A stretch of DNA of 64,000 bases from CAHJXG01 sp964235485 (GCA_964235485.1 CAXSAZ010000004.1:141004-205003); one strand, 5' to 3'; positions 18,283-26,800 are shown, counted from the stretch's first letter. Numbers and translations: made by a program. The notes: generated by a model from the sequence alone, not told the origin.

Positions 18283-18717
18283 ATGAAGATCACCCAAGGG
18301 CAGTTCTCCTTCCTGCCGGACCTGACGGACGAGGAGATCAAGAAGCAGATCGAGTATGCGCTGAACCAGGGCTGGTCCATCGCGGTGGAGCACACCGACG
18401 ACCCGCACCCGCGCAACTATTACTGGTCGATGTGGGGCACGCCGATGTTCGACCTGCACGACCCGGCGGGCGTGATGATGGAGCTGAACGCCTGCCGCAA
18501 GGAGTTCCCCCACGACTACGTGAAGGTGCTGGCCTTCGACAGCAGCAAGGGCTTCGAGACGATCCGCATGTCCTTCATGGTGCAGCGGCCGGCGGTCGAG
18601 CCGGGCTTCGAGCTGGTGCGCTCGGAAGGGCCGGGCCGCACCGTCCGCTACGCCCTGCGCTCCTACGCGACCGCCCGCCCGTCCGGCGAGCGCTACAGCC
18701 CGGCGGCGGCGCCGTGA
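18283..18717 (+). CDS. cbbS: RuBisCO small subunit, red-type
   Basis: This 144-residue subunit follows cbbL after 14 bases. Family marks are FSFLPDLTDEEIKKQIEYAL, WSIAVEHTDDPHPRNYYWSM, GTPMFDL and the C-terminal extension (about residues 105-144) that forms the beta-hairpin lining the central channel of red-type enzymes. The ATG at 18283 is preceded by GGGAG. The stop overlaps a GTG of a short coupled frame, which in turn overlaps cbbX. Confidence 0.97.
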   Translation: MKITQGQFSFLPDLTDEEIKKQIEYALNQGWSIAVEHTDDPHPRNYYWSMWGTPMFDLHDPAGVMMELNACRKEFPHDYVKVLAFDSSKGFETIRMSFMVQRPAVEPGFELVRSEGPGRTVRYALRSYATARPSGERYSPAAAP

Positions 18718-18803
18718 CCGCCTACCGGATCGCGCCCAGCATCGTGATGGGCGCGCTGCGGCGCGAACTGTCGGGCGGGGACCGGCGGGAGCAGGCAGCA
18801 TGA
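18714..18803 (+). CDS. Candidate 29-residue coupled ORF between cbbS and cbbX
   Basis: This 30-codon frame starts at a GTG that overlaps the cbbS stop (GTGA) and ends in a TGA that overlaps the cbbX ATG (ATGA). It would encode a basic, partly helical peptide beginning MTAYRIAPSIVMGALRREL and ending GGDRREQAA. I do not recognise it. The double overlap exactly fills the gap, as expected for a translational relay from cbbS to cbbX. Either the peptide matters or the frame only carries ribosomes to cbbX. Conservation of the peptide in relatives would decide. Confidence 0.45.
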   Translation: MTAYRIAPSIVMGALRRELSGGDRREQAA

Positions 18804-19690
18804 GCGCGGCAACGGAGGAGGAGCGCCGGGTCGATCTGGGCCAGCTTTATGCCGACAGCAACATCGGCGAGACCATCGGCCAGCTTGAGAGCGACCTCGT
18901 TGGCCTGCTGCCGGTCAAGACGCGCATCCGGGAGATCGCGGCGCTGCTCTTGGTCGAGAGCGCCCGGCGCGGCCTCGGCATCCAGGCCGAGCCGCCGTCC
19001 CTGCACATGAGCTTCACCGGCAACCCCGGCACCGGCAAGACCACCGTGGCCCGGCGCATGGCGGACGTGCTGCACCGCCTGAAGTACATCCGGCGCAACC
19101 ACGTGGTCACGGTGTCGCGCGACGACCTGGTGGGCCAGTATATCGGCCACACCGCGCCCAAGACCAAGGACATTCTCAAGAAAGCGATGGGCGGCGTGCT
19201 GTTCATCGACGAGGCATACTACCTGTATCGTCCGGAGAACGAGCGCGACTACGGGCAGGAAGCCATCGAAATCCTGCTACAAGTCATGGAGGACCACCGC
19301 GACGACCTGGTTGTGGTCCTCGCGGGCTACAAGGACCGCATGGACACGTTCTTCCGCAGCAACCCCGGCATGGCGTCGCGCATCGCGCACCACATCGACT
19401 TCCCCGACTACTCCGCGGACGAGCTGTTCCGCATCGCGGAGATGATGGCGGCCACCATGCACTACCGGTTCGACGAGGCCGGGCGGGCGGTGATGCGGGA
19501 ATACATCACGCTGCGTATGCAGCAGCCGCGCTTCTCCAACGCGCGGTCGATCCGCAACGGCATTGACCGGGCGCGGCTGCGCCAGGCGAACCGGCTGTTC
19601 GCCGGGCGGGGCGGGCTGCTCGACCGGGCGGCGCTTGAAACCATCACGGCGGAGGACATCCGGGTCAGCCGGGTCTTCGCCCAACAATAA
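18800..19690 (+). CDS. cbbX: Red-type RuBisCO activase (AAA+)
   Basis: This 296-residue AAA+ protein has Walker A GNPGTGKTT at about 74-82, the pore loop tyrosine in YIGHTAPKTKD, Walker B VLFIDEAYYL and sensor/arginine-finger region ending in FSNARSIRNGIDRAR. CbbX hexamers pull on the C-terminus of red-type CbbL to release inhibitory sugar phosphates and are activated by RuBP. Its presence right after cbbS agrees with the red-type enzyme. It starts inside the stop of the short upstream frame (ATGA). Confidence 0.97.
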   Translation: MSAATEEERRVDLGQLYADSNIGETIGQLESDLVGLLPVKTRIREIAALLLVESARRGLGIQAEPPSLHMSFTGNPGTGKTTVARRMADVLHRLKYIRRNHVVTVSRDDLVGQYIGHTAPKTKDILKKAMGGVLFIDEAYYLYRPENERDYGQEAIEILLQVMEDHRDDLVVVLAGYKDRMDTFFRSNPGMASRIAHHIDFPDYSADELFRIAEMMAATMHYRFDEAGRAVMREYITLRMQQPRFSNARSIRNGIDRARLRQANRLFAGRGGLLDRAALETITAEDIRVSRVFAQQ

Positions 19691-19735
19691 GGGGACAGCC
19701 AGGAGGCTGCCTGGCGTGCTTCAGGGGAGGGAGCG

Positions 19736-20824
19736 ATGCCGTATCGCCGCACGACGCTTTCAAAATTCATCATCGAGGACCAGCGCCGGACCGGAGCGCC
19801 GGAGCCGGACCTGACCTCGCTGCTGAACGACATCCAAACGGCGTGCAAGCTGATCGCGCTCGCGACCTCCCGCGGCAGCATCGCGGTGGCGGGCGGCGCG
19901 CGGGAGCCGGCTGTGGCGGCGGTCAACGTGCAGGGCGAGCAGCAGAAGCCGCTCGACGTGACCGCCAACAACATCATGATCGGCACCTGCGAATGGGGCG
20001 GGCAGCTCGCCGGCATGGTGTCGGAGGAAATGGAGCAGCCCTACGAAATCCCGGCGCCCTACCCGCGCGGGCGCTACCTGCTGGTGTTCGACCCCCTGGA
20101 CGGCTCCTCCAACATCGACGTGAACATGCCGGTCGGCACCATCTTCTCCGTGCTGCGCTGCCCGGAGGGCGTCACCGAGCCGGCGCTGCAGCACTTCCTG
20201 CAGCCCGGCACGGCGCAGGTCGCGGCGGGCTACGCGATCTACGGGCCGACGGCGATGCTGGTGCTGACGCTGGGCGAGGGCGTGCACGGCTTCACGCTGG
20301 ACCCGGAGATCGGCGCCTTCACCCTGACCCACCCTGGCATGGCCATCCCGCCCGACAGCCACGAGTTCGCGGTCAACGTGTCCAACGAACGGTTCTGGGA
20401 GCCGCCGGTGCGCCGCTACGTCGATGAGTGCGTGGAGGGCGCCGCCGGCGTGCGTGGCGTTGATTTCAACATGCGCTGGATCGCGTCGATGGTGGCGGAG
20501 GTCCATCGCATCCTGATCCGCGGCGGGCTGTTCATGTATCCCCGCGACTCCAAGGACCCGGGCAAGCCGGGCCGGCTCCGCCTGATGTACGAGGCGAACC
20601 CGATGGCGATGGTGGTGGAGCAGGCCGGCGGCGCGGCATCCACCGGGCGCGGGCGCATCCTGGACGTGATGCCCGAGACGATCCACCAGCGCGTGCCGGT
20701 GATCCTCGGCTCGCGCGCGGAGGTGGAGCGGCTGGCGCGCTACCACGCCGCCTACGACGCGGGCGAGGACGTGCCGTTCAAGACGCCGCTGTTCAACACC
20801 CGCACCCTGTTCCGCCCTGCCTGA
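19736..20824 (+). CDS. fbp: Class I fructose-1,6-bisphosphatase
   Basis: This 362-residue enzyme removes the C1 phosphate of fructose-1,6-bisphosphate, and in Calvin cycle operons often also acts in regeneration of RuBP. The metal site is in VFDPLDGSSNIDVNMPVGTI at about residue 117-136, with the substrate segment FMYPRD and LRLMYEANPMAMVVEQAGG. The start ATG has GGGAGGGAG upstream. A small hairpin (GCCAGG/CCTGGC) lies in the 45-base gap after cbbX. It is followed by the phosphoribulokinase gene after 15 bases. Confidence 0.96.
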   Translation: MPYRRTTLSKFIIEDQRRTGAPEPDLTSLLNDIQTACKLIALATSRGSIAVAGGAREPAVAAVNVQGEQQKPLDVTANNIMIGTCEWGGQLAGMVSEEMEQPYEIPAPYPRGRYLLVFDPLDGSSNIDVNMPVGTIFSVLRCPEGVTEPALQHFLQPGTAQVAAGYAIYGPTAMLVLTLGEGVHGFTLDPEIGAFTLTHPGMAIPPDSHEFAVNVSNERFWEPPVRRYVDECVEGAAGVRGVDFNMRWIASMVAEVHRILIRGGLFMYPRDSKDPGKPGRLRLMYEANPMAMVVEQAGGAASTGRGRILDVMPETIHQRVPVILGSRAEVERLARYHAAYDAGEDVPFKTPLFNTRTLFRPA

Positions 20825-20839
20825 CCGGAGAGCGCGCCC

Positions 20840-21709
20840 ATGTCGCAGAAGCATCCGGTCGTTGCCATCACCGGCTCCTCCGGCGCCGGCACCACGACCG
20901 TCACCACCACCTTTGAGCAAATCTTCCGGCGCGAAGGGGTGAAGGCGGCCATCGTCGAGGGCGATTCGTTCCACCGCTACGACCGCGTGGCGATGCGCGA
21001 GCTGCTGGCGCAGGCGTCGGCGGAGGGCCGCAACCTCAGCCATTTCGGCCCGGAAGCCAACCTGTTCGCCGACCTGGAGGCGCTGTTCCGCAGCTACGGT
21101 GAGACCGGCTCCGGCCGGGCGCGCAAGTACCTGCACGACGACGAGGAGGCCGCCCCTTACGGGCAAACGCCGGGCACCTTCACCGCCTGGGAGGACATCG
21201 CGCCCGGCACCGACCTCTTGTTCTACGAGGGGCTGCATGGCGGCGTCGTGACCCCCGAGGTCAACGTCGCCCGGCACGCAGACCTCTTGATCGGCGTAGT
21301 GCCGATCATCAACGTCGAGTGGATCCAGAAGCTGCACCGCGACAAGAAGGCCCGCGGCTACACGCACGAGGCGGTGGTCGATACCATCCTGCGCCGGATG
21401 CCGGACTACGTGAACTACATCTGCCCGCAGTTCTCGGAAGCCCACGTGAACTTCCAGCGCGTGCCCACGGTCGATACCTCCAACCCGTTCATCGCCCGCG
21501 ACGTGCCGAACGCCGACGAGAGCATGTTGGTGATCCGCTTCCGCAATCCCAAGGGCATCGACATGCCGTATCTGCTGTCGATGCTGCACGACAGCTTCAT
21601 GTCGCGCGCCAACACCATCGTCTGCCCCGGCGGCAAGATGCCGCTGGCGATGCAGTTGATCTTCACGCCGATGATCCTGCAGCTCATGGACCGCAAGAAG
21701 CGGCTGTGA
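20840..21709 (+). CDS. cbbP: Phosphoribulokinase, proteobacterial class I
   Basis: This 289-residue kinase phosphorylates ribulose-5-phosphate to RuBP. The P-loop is ITGSSGAGTTTVTTTF at about 10-25, catalytic residues sit in IVEGDSFHRYDR near 40-50, and FYEGLHGG and RHADLLIGVVPIINVEWIQK are characteristic of the octameric, NADH-activated class. The start ATG follows GGAGAGC. It is the last intact gene of the cbb operon; the next gene in line was probably fba, of which only the 5' end remains. Confidence 0.97.
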   Translation: MSQKHPVVAITGSSGAGTTTVTTTFEQIFRREGVKAAIVEGDSFHRYDRVAMRELLAQASAEGRNLSHFGPEANLFADLEALFRSYGETGSGRARKYLHDDEEAAPYGQTPGTFTAWEDIAPGTDLLFYEGLHGGVVTPEVNVARHADLLIGVVPIINVEWIQKLHRDKKARGYTHEAVVDTILRRMPDYVNYICPQFSEAHVNFQRVPTVDTSNPFIARDVPNADESMLVIRFRNPKGIDMPYLLSMLHDSFMSRANTIVCPGGKMPLAMQLIFTPMILQLMDRKKRL

Positions 21710-21725
21710 TGCAGGCGGCATCATT

Positions 21726-21803
21726 GATCGACCCGTGCGCGGCCTACGCGACCCATGCCGTAGGATGGGTGACCATCAACGATTGAACCAAGCCGTTCGT
21801 ATA
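21726..21803. repeat. Family A palindromic repeat, copy A2 (left side shortened)
   Basis: Contains CCTACGCGACCCATGCCGTAGG and the right arm GATGGGTGACCATC followed by the TTGAACCAAGCCGTTCGTAT tail. The outer part of the left arm is missing compared with copies A1 and A5. It lies between cbbP and the broken aldolase start. Confidence 0.8.
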
Positions 21804-21823
21804 ACAATCAAGGGAGACCAAAC

Positions 21824-21883
21824 GTGGCGCTCGTTTCGATGCGGCAGTTGCTGGACCACGCGGCGGAGCACGGATATCATTGA
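21824..21883 (+). pseudogene. fba: 5' remnant of class II fructose-bisphosphate aldolase
   Basis: A GTG behind AGGGAG opens a 19-codon frame, VALVSMRQLLDHAAEHGYH, then TGA. This is the conserved N-terminus of CbbA/Fba class II aldolases of Calvin cycle operons, which start MALxxxRQLLDHAAExGYxVPAFN (recalled from the family). The rest of the gene (about 330 residues) is absent: the sequence passes directly into a family A repeat. The position after cbbP and the intact ribosome site suggest that an operon-borne aldolase gene was lost by deletion. The short match is strong but rests on recognition by eye. Confidence 0.8.
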
Positions 21884-21884
21884 T

Positions 21885-21985
21885 CCGTGTACGGCTGATG
21901 GTCGCCCATCCTACGCGATCTATGCCGTAGGATGAGTGACCATCAGCAACTGACGGTCATTCAACCAAGCCGTCCCGTATCATAC
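21885..21985. repeat. Family A palindromic repeat, copy A3
   Basis: The arms around GATGGTCGCCCATCCTACG and CGTAGGATGAGTGACCATC are imperfect reverse complements, followed by the TCATTCAACCAAGCCGTCCC tail. It begins within two bases of the stop of the aldolase remnant. Its end lies just before the stop of the FGGY kinase gene, so it is also at a convergent junction. Confidence 0.85.
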
Positions 21986-22003
21986 GCGGGACGAATTGAC
22001 CCT

Positions 22004-23506
22004 TCACGCCCGCAGGCGGTGCATGGTATCGCGCAACGCCGGGTAAAGGTCGGTGTAAACGCCGAACAGGCGGTCATAGGTCTCCTTCGCCGCCAGGTTC
22101 GGCTCCGCACGCGGCACCAGCGTGACCCAGCCCCCCGCGGCCTGCTCGGGCGTGACCAGGCCGACGCCAAGCCCGGCGAGCAGGGCCGCGCCCAACGGCG
22201 CTTCCACGTTCTCCGCGATGGTTTGGACGGGGTAGCCGGTGATGTCGGCGGCAATCTGCATCCACAGGTCGGAATGCGCCGCCCCGCCCACGGCAATCAG
22301 CGTGTCGTCCAGCGCCTGCAAGTTGCGCCGCCCGGCCTCGATGTTGTGGCGCAGCGCGTAGGTCACGCCTTCCAGCACCGCGCGATACAGGTGGGCGCGG
22401 GTGTGAAACAAACTCAGGCCCACAAAGGCGCCGCTGGCCCGCCCGTCCCACACCGGGCTGCGCTCCCCCATGAGGTAGGGCAGGAACACCACCCCGTCCG
22501 ACCCGGCGCCGACGCCGGCCGCCTCTGCATCCAGCGTGGACAGCGGCGCCGCCGCGCCGAGTTGCTCCTGGAACCACGACACCGACGCGCCCGCGGTGAT
22601 CGCGCCGCCGAACACGTAAAGGTCCTGCAGCCCGTTGAACACATGCGGCATGGCGATCAGGCCGTGCCGGGCGTCGGCGGTCTTGGCGATGCTGCCCCAG
22701 CACATGCTGGTGCCGATCATCGCGACGTGCTGGCCCTGCCGGGTGGCGCCGGCGGCGAGCGTCGCCACCGCGGCGTCCACGCCCCCCGCCACCACCGGCG
22801 TGCCGGCCCGCAGGCCGAGGCGCCCGGCCCACTCGGCCCGCAGCGCGCCGACGGGGGCGCTGCTCTCCACCAGCCGGTCCGGCATCATGGACCGCGGGAT
22901 GCCGAGCAGGTCCAGCATCTCCTCCGACCACGCGCGGGCGCGCATGTCGTACACGCCGCCGATGTTGCCGGCGGAGGAATGGTCCACCGCCACCTCCCCG
23001 GTCAGCGCGTGCGCCACGTAAGCGTTGGGCGGCAGCAGGAAGCGCGTGCGCGCCCAAACCTCGGGGCGGTGCCGTTTCAGCCACAGCATCTTGGTATAGC
23101 CGTAGTAGCTGTCCACGCCGTTGCCGGTGATGTCGAACAGCCGGTCCTGGTCGATGGTGGCGCGCACCCACGCCACCTCCTCCTCCGCCCGGCGGTCCAT
23201 CCAGATCAGGCAAGGGTGCAGCGGCTGCATCGCCGCATCCACCGGGATGCCGGAGCCGCCATACAGGCTGCTGACGCACAGCGCCGCGACCTCGCCCGGC
23301 GGCACCGCGGCGCGCGCCATGCACCCGGCGATGCAGGCGGCCACGGCGTCGAGCCAAACCTGGGCGTGCTGCTCCGCCCAGAGCGGCCGGGGCGTGTCGG
23401 GCTGGTAGCCCTCCGAATGCTGCGCCGCGATGCGGCCGGAGCCGGCGTCGATCAGCAGCGCCTTGGTGCTTTGCGTTCCGATATCGACGCCCAGGACATA
23501 CGGCAT
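22004..23506 (-). CDS. FGGY-family carbohydrate kinase (xylulokinase-like)
   Basis: This 500-residue kinase has the phosphate-1 motif VLGVDIGTQSTKALLID at the N-terminus, SSLYGGSGIPVDAAMQPLHP in the sugar-binding part, GGVDAAVATLAAGATRQG, and the C-terminal adenosine motif GGAAHSDLWMQIAADITG. It should phosphorylate a pentulose or related sugar. Xylulokinases are the nearest well-known class, but FGGY substrate calls from sequence are unreliable. A GTG directly before the ATG is an alternative start. An AraC regulator gene lies just upstream on the same strand, so a sugar-inducible unit is likely. Confidence 0.87.
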   Translation of the reverse strand: MPYVLGVDIGTQSTKALLIDAGSGRIAAQHSEGYQPDTPRPLWAEQHAQVWLDAVAACIAGCMARAAVPPGEVAALCVSSLYGGSGIPVDAAMQPLHPCLIWMDRRAEEEVAWVRATIDQDRLFDITGNGVDSYYGYTKMLWLKRHRPEVWARTRFLLPPNAYVAHALTGEVAVDHSSAGNIGGVYDMRARAWSEEMLDLLGIPRSMMPDRLVESSAPVGALRAEWAGRLGLRAGTPVVAGGVDAAVATLAAGATRQGQHVAMIGTSMCWGSIAKTADARHGLIAMPHVFNGLQDLYVFGGAITAGASVSWFQEQLGAAAPLSTLDAEAAGVGAGSDGVVFLPYLMGERSPVWDGRASGAFVGLSLFHTRAHLYRAVLEGVTYALRHNIEAGRRNLQALDDTLIAVGGAAHSDLWMQIAADITGYPVQTIAENVEAPLGAALLAGLGVGLVTPEQAAGGWVTLVPRAEPNLAAKETYDRLFGVYTDLYPALRDTMHRLRA

Positions 23507-23549
23507 CACGCGGCCTCCAGCGGGTTGGCGACGGGCAAGCGGTTCTGGC

Positions 23550-24488
23550 TCATTCCGGCCTCACGTCCCATGGCGCCGCGGTCCGGAGCGCCGCCTGGCC
23601 GCGGTGGTGGTTCCGGAACGCCGAGGGCGGCATCGCCTTCTGCGCCAGGAACTGGCGGTTGAAGTTGGACAGGTTGCTGAAGCCGACCTCGAAGCAGATG
23701 TCGATGATGCGGCGCTCGCTGCCGATCAGCAGCTCGCACGCCCGGCTGATGCGCAGGCTGTTGACGTAGGACACGAAGGTCATGCCGGTGTGGCGCTGGA
23801 ACGCCCGGCAGAACGCGCTGGGGCTGTAGCCGCTGAGCGCCGCAAGGTCCGTTTCGCGCAGGTCGTGGCCGAGGTTGCGGCCGATGTGCGCCAGCACGTG
23901 GTTGAGCGGCTGGCTGGCGTCCACCGGCGCCGGGCGGTAGCCGGCGCTGGCCAGCGGGCGGCGCCGGGCGTCCGCCTGCAACAGGCCGAGCAGGGCGAAC
24001 AGCAGCTCCAAGCGCCGGCTGCCGGCGGCGGTGAGCAGCTCCTCCATGATCGGCCGGGCGGCAAATCCGGTGTCTGGGGCGAACTCGACGCCGCGGGCGG
24101 CTTCGGCCACCAGGGCGCCCAGGAACGCCATCTCGGGGAACAGCGCCGCCATGCCGGACGCGAACTCCGCCGTGAACTGCAGCACCAGGCAGCGCTCGCC
24201 GACCGTGGTTCCCGCGGGCACGTCGCTGATCCAGTTGTGCGGCAGGTTCGGCCCGGTCAGCACGAGGTTGCCCGGCTCGAACGTGCCGATGTGGTCGCCC
24301 ACGAAGGCGCGTCCGGTGGTCGCCGTGATCAGGTGGATTTCACATTCCGGGTGGAAATGCCAGCGCACGGTGCGGAACGGGTAGCCGTGCGACCACACCT
24401 TGAACGACCCGTTGCGCGGCACCTCGACCAATTCCAGGTCAGGGCCGGGCGCCCGTTCGGGCCGAGCGCAGGATGCCGCCATGCCCAT
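23550..24488 (-). CDS. AraC-family transcriptional regulator
   Basis: This 312-residue protein has an N-terminal cupin-like sensor (WHFHPECEIHLITATTGRAFVG at about residues 43-64) and two C-terminal helix-turn-helix motifs, DLAALSGYSPSAFCRAFQRHTG and IDICFEVGFSNLSNFNRQF, near residues 220-285. This is the sugar-responsive AraC architecture. The start is taken at MGMAASC, since the longer open frame runs back through the cytochrome b561 gene on the other strand. Its gene precedes the FGGY kinase by 43 bases and probably controls it. Confidence 0.9.
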   Translation of the reverse strand: MGMAASCARPERAPGPDLELVEVPRNGSFKVWSHGYPFRTVRWHFHPECEIHLITATTGRAFVGDHIGTFEPGNLVLTGPNLPHNWISDVPAGTTVGERCLVLQFTAEFASGMAALFPEMAFLGALVAEAARGVEFAPDTGFAARPIMEELLTAAGSRRLELLFALLGLLQADARRRPLASAGYRPAPVDASQPLNHVLAHIGRNLGHDLRETDLAALSGYSPSAFCRAFQRHTGMTFVSYVNSLRISRACELLIGSERRIIDICFEVGFSNLSNFNRQFLAQKAMPPSAFRNHHRGQAALRTAAPWDVRPE

Positions 24489-24731
24489 AGCTAACGGCCG
24501 GCGCGAGGCGCAAGCTTGGAGCGGCGGCTTGGTCGGCGCATTCTCATCCCTTTCTGCCGCGCCATCCTGCCGGGCCGGCCATTGTTTGGGCGATAGATAC
24601 GAACCCCGTGCGACGCCCGCAACGCTATTTTTGTTGGTCCGGCTGATACGATTTTGCGTGCCGCTCGGCAGTGGGAATGCTCGACGGCATCGGCAAGCCC
24701 CGGTAGGTTCTCGCCAACCGGGAGGGTTCAC

Positions 24732-25313
24732 ATGTCGGCATCTGCGGGATTGACCACACAAGCGGCGGGCGGCTGGCGCTATGACGGCGTTGCCCGGGCG
24801 TTCCATTGGGTGGTCGTCGCCATGCTCGTCGTGCAGTATTCCGTGGCGCTGCTGCTCGCGTCCATCCTGCCGAAGTCGGCGGAGGACTCGTTGATCGCCT
24901 GGCACTTCTCCATGGGGTCGTCCGTGTGCGTGGTCATGCTGGCGCGGCTGGCATGGCGGCTCACGCATCCGGTGCCGCCGCCGCCCGCGGACCTTTCGCC
25001 GGGCCTGCAAATGCTGTCCCGCCTGACGCATTGGACGTTCTACGCCGGGTTCATCGTGCTGCCGGTGCTGGGCTGGGCCGCCGCGTCGGCGCACGGCGCG
25101 CAGGTGAGGCTGGCCGGGTTGATCCCGTTGCCGATGCTGGGGACCAAGGACAACCCGTTCGGCACGGCCATGCAGACCGTGCATCCCATCATCGCGGTCA
25201 CGCTGCTTGCAGTGATTGCGCTGCACATCGCGGGCGCGCTGTATCATGCGTTCGTCAAGCGGGACGGGGTGGTGGGGCGCATCCTGCCGGGCCGGGACAC
25301 CGGGACGGCCTGA
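24732..25313 (+). CDS. Cytochrome b561 family membrane protein
   Basis: This 193-residue protein has four membrane helices and the conserved haem histidines of bacterial cytochrome b561: one in ARAFHWVVVAMLVVQ (helix 1), one in LIAWHFSMGSS (helix 2) and two in TVHPIIAVTLLAVIALHIAGALYH (helix 4). Members pass electrons between quinones and periplasmic acceptors such as superoxide. The ATG follows GGGAGGG. It diverges from the AraC gene across 243 bases in which I see no clear operator, and precedes the phosphotransferase gene by 16 bases. Confidence 0.88.
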   Translation: MSASAGLTTQAAGGWRYDGVARAFHWVVVAMLVVQYSVALLLASILPKSAEDSLIAWHFSMGSSVCVVMLARLAWRLTHPVPPPPADLSPGLQMLSRLTHWTFYAGFIVLPVLGWAAASAHGAQVRLAGLIPLPMLGTKDNPFGTAMQTVHPIIAVTLLAVIALHIAGALYHAFVKRDGVVGRILPGRDTGTA

Positions 25314-25329
25314 CGCGGCAGGCCGTTCC

Positions 25330-26343
25330 ATGGCGGGGCCGGCAGTCGGCCTCCGCGTGGCATACTCCACGGCGACTGCGCAGGCGGTCGCAGCGTTCGT
25401 GGCCGTCCAATACGACATGCCCGGCCCCCTTGAGTGCAGCCTGGTGATGCGCGGCTTCAACGACACCTTCGCCGTGCGTGCGCCTGGCCACGGCCGCTTT
25501 CTGCTGCGGCTGTCCGGCGGACGCCGCCGCGGCCCGGCGGATGTCGCGGGGGAGACGGATTTCCTGGCCCACCTGGACGCCGCGGGCGTGCCGGTCGCGG
25601 CGGCGCTGCCGACGCGCGGCGGGGCGCTGTTCACCGCGGCGCCCTTGCCGGAAGGGCCGCGCCCCGCGGTGCTGTTCCGCCACGCCGAGGGCCGCGCCCC
25701 GCGGCTCGACGCGCCGGAGGACGCCCGCGCGCAGGGCGTGACGCTGGCCCGCATCCACCACGCTGCGGAGGACTATCCTGGCCGGGACGCCGGGCGCTAC
25801 CGCCTGGACCTGGACCACCTGCTGCACCGGCAGGTCGCGGCCGTGTCGGAACTCGACGCGCTCGCGGACCAGGCGCGCGACGCCCTGGCCGGCTTGGCGT
25901 CGCGGCTGGCGGCGAGGGTCACGGCGCGCGACGGGTTGAACTGGACGCGCTGCCACGGCGATTGCCACGGCCTGAACGCCCGCATCGCCACCGCTGGGCC
26001 AAGGGTGGGCGAGGCCACTTTCTTTGACTTCGACGACGGCGGCTACGGCACCCTGGCCTATGACCTCGCCGTGCATCTTTGGGCGCAGGTGTCGTTCGGG
26101 CGTCAGCGCATCGCGATGTGGCACGCTTTCATTGACGGCTACCGCTCCGTCCGGCCCATCGCCCCAGCGGACCTCGACGCCGTGGACCTGTTCGTGCCCA
26201 TCCGCCACATCTGGCTGATGGGCGAAATGGCGGGACGCCTCGCGGAATGGGGAAGCGAGGGCATGTCCGCGGCCTGGCTCGACCGCGAAGTGGCGTTCCT
26301 GCGGTCATGGGAAGCCGAAAAGTTGTCCGACCGCCTGCTGTGA
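25330..26343 (+). CDS. APH/SrkA-like phosphotransferase
   Basis: This 337-residue protein has the kinase fold of aminoglycoside phosphotransferases. The catalytic loop is CHGDCHGLNARI (Brenner motif HxDxxxxN) near residue 212-222, the metal site FFDFDDGGYGTLAYDLAVHLW follows, and the glycine-rich N-lobe is LVMRGFNDTFAVRA. The FDFDDGG metal site resembles SrkA/YihE-type stress kinases and homoserine-kinase-like enzymes more than true antibiotic kinases. It follows cytochrome b561 after 16 bases on the same strand. The substrate is unknown. Confidence 0.8.
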   Translation: MAGPAVGLRVAYSTATAQAVAAFVAVQYDMPGPLECSLVMRGFNDTFAVRAPGHGRFLLRLSGGRRRGPADVAGETDFLAHLDAAGVPVAAALPTRGGALFTAAPLPEGPRPAVLFRHAEGRAPRLDAPEDARAQGVTLARIHHAAEDYPGRDAGRYRLDLDHLLHRQVAAVSELDALADQARDALAGLASRLAARVTARDGLNWTRCHGDCHGLNARIATAGPRVGEATFFDFDDGGYGTLAYDLAVHLWAQVSFGRQRIAMWHAFIDGYRSVRPIAPADLDAVDLFVPIRHIWLMGEMAGRLAEWGSEGMSAAWLDREVAFLRSWEAEKLSDRLL

Positions 26344-26366
26344 CCAGCCCCGGATAACCCGGCGCG

Positions 26367-26687
26367 CTACGGCCCGTCCTGCACACGCTGGGAATGGGCC
26401 GCCGCGGCCTGCGGCAACTCCTGCGCCAGGCGTTCCAGCAGCACATCGGGCGTCGTGCCCGCTTGCTCCGCCAAGTGGTTGAGTTGCTCCGGCGTCAGCA
26501 CGGTTGCCAACTCCTCCGCGGTGATCGGCAACTGCTCGCCCTGGGCTGCCCAGGAGCCGACCTTTTCCGCCAGCCCGGCGTTCTCCAACTGCGCCAGGAG
26601 CGCCGGCAAGCCGCCACCCGCGGCGCCCTGGGCCACGCCCAGCAACTGGGCCAGCGGCCCCAGGATTTGGCCAAGGAATTCACCCAT
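26367..26687 (-). CDS. YidB/DUF937-family small protein
   Basis: This 106-residue protein shows the family pattern GGLPALLAQLENAGLAEKVG, SWAAQGEQLPITAEEL, ATVLTPEQLNHLAEQAG and a C-terminal LAQELPQA. YidB-like proteins are small, all-helical and of unknown function. It is a single gene convergent with the phosphotransferase (23-base gap) and downstream of groEL on the same strand, separated by the groEL terminator. Confidence 0.8.
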   Translation of the reverse strand: MGEFLGQILGPLAQLLGVAQGAAGGGLPALLAQLENAGLAEKVGSWAAQGEQLPITAEELATVLTPEQLNHLAEQAGTTPDVLLERLAQELPQAAAAHSQRVQDGP

Positions 26688-26711
26688 TCCGCCCTCCCAA
26701 GCGCCACCATT

Positions 26712-26751
26712 GCCAGAGCTTGCGGCGCTTGGCCAGAGCTTGCGGCGCTTG
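26712..26751. repeat. Perfect 20-bp tandem duplication
   Basis: The unit GCCAGAGCTTGCGGCGCTTG occurs twice head to tail (26712-26731 and 26732-26751), followed by a degenerate partial third copy. It lies just upstream of the YidB-like gene start and downstream of groEL. Confidence 0.95.
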
Positions 26752-26768
26752 GGTAGAGCGAAACGGAC

Positions 26769-26800
26769 ACGCCGCCGCCCGGCTGCCCGGACGGCGGCGT
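26769..26800 (-). terminator. Intrinsic terminator of groESL
   Basis: A perfect 9-bp stem (ACGCCGCCG with CGGCGGCGT) around a 14-base loop lies 10 bases past the groEL stop. In the direction of groEL transcription it is followed by TCCGTTT, a short T tract. Confidence 0.75.
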
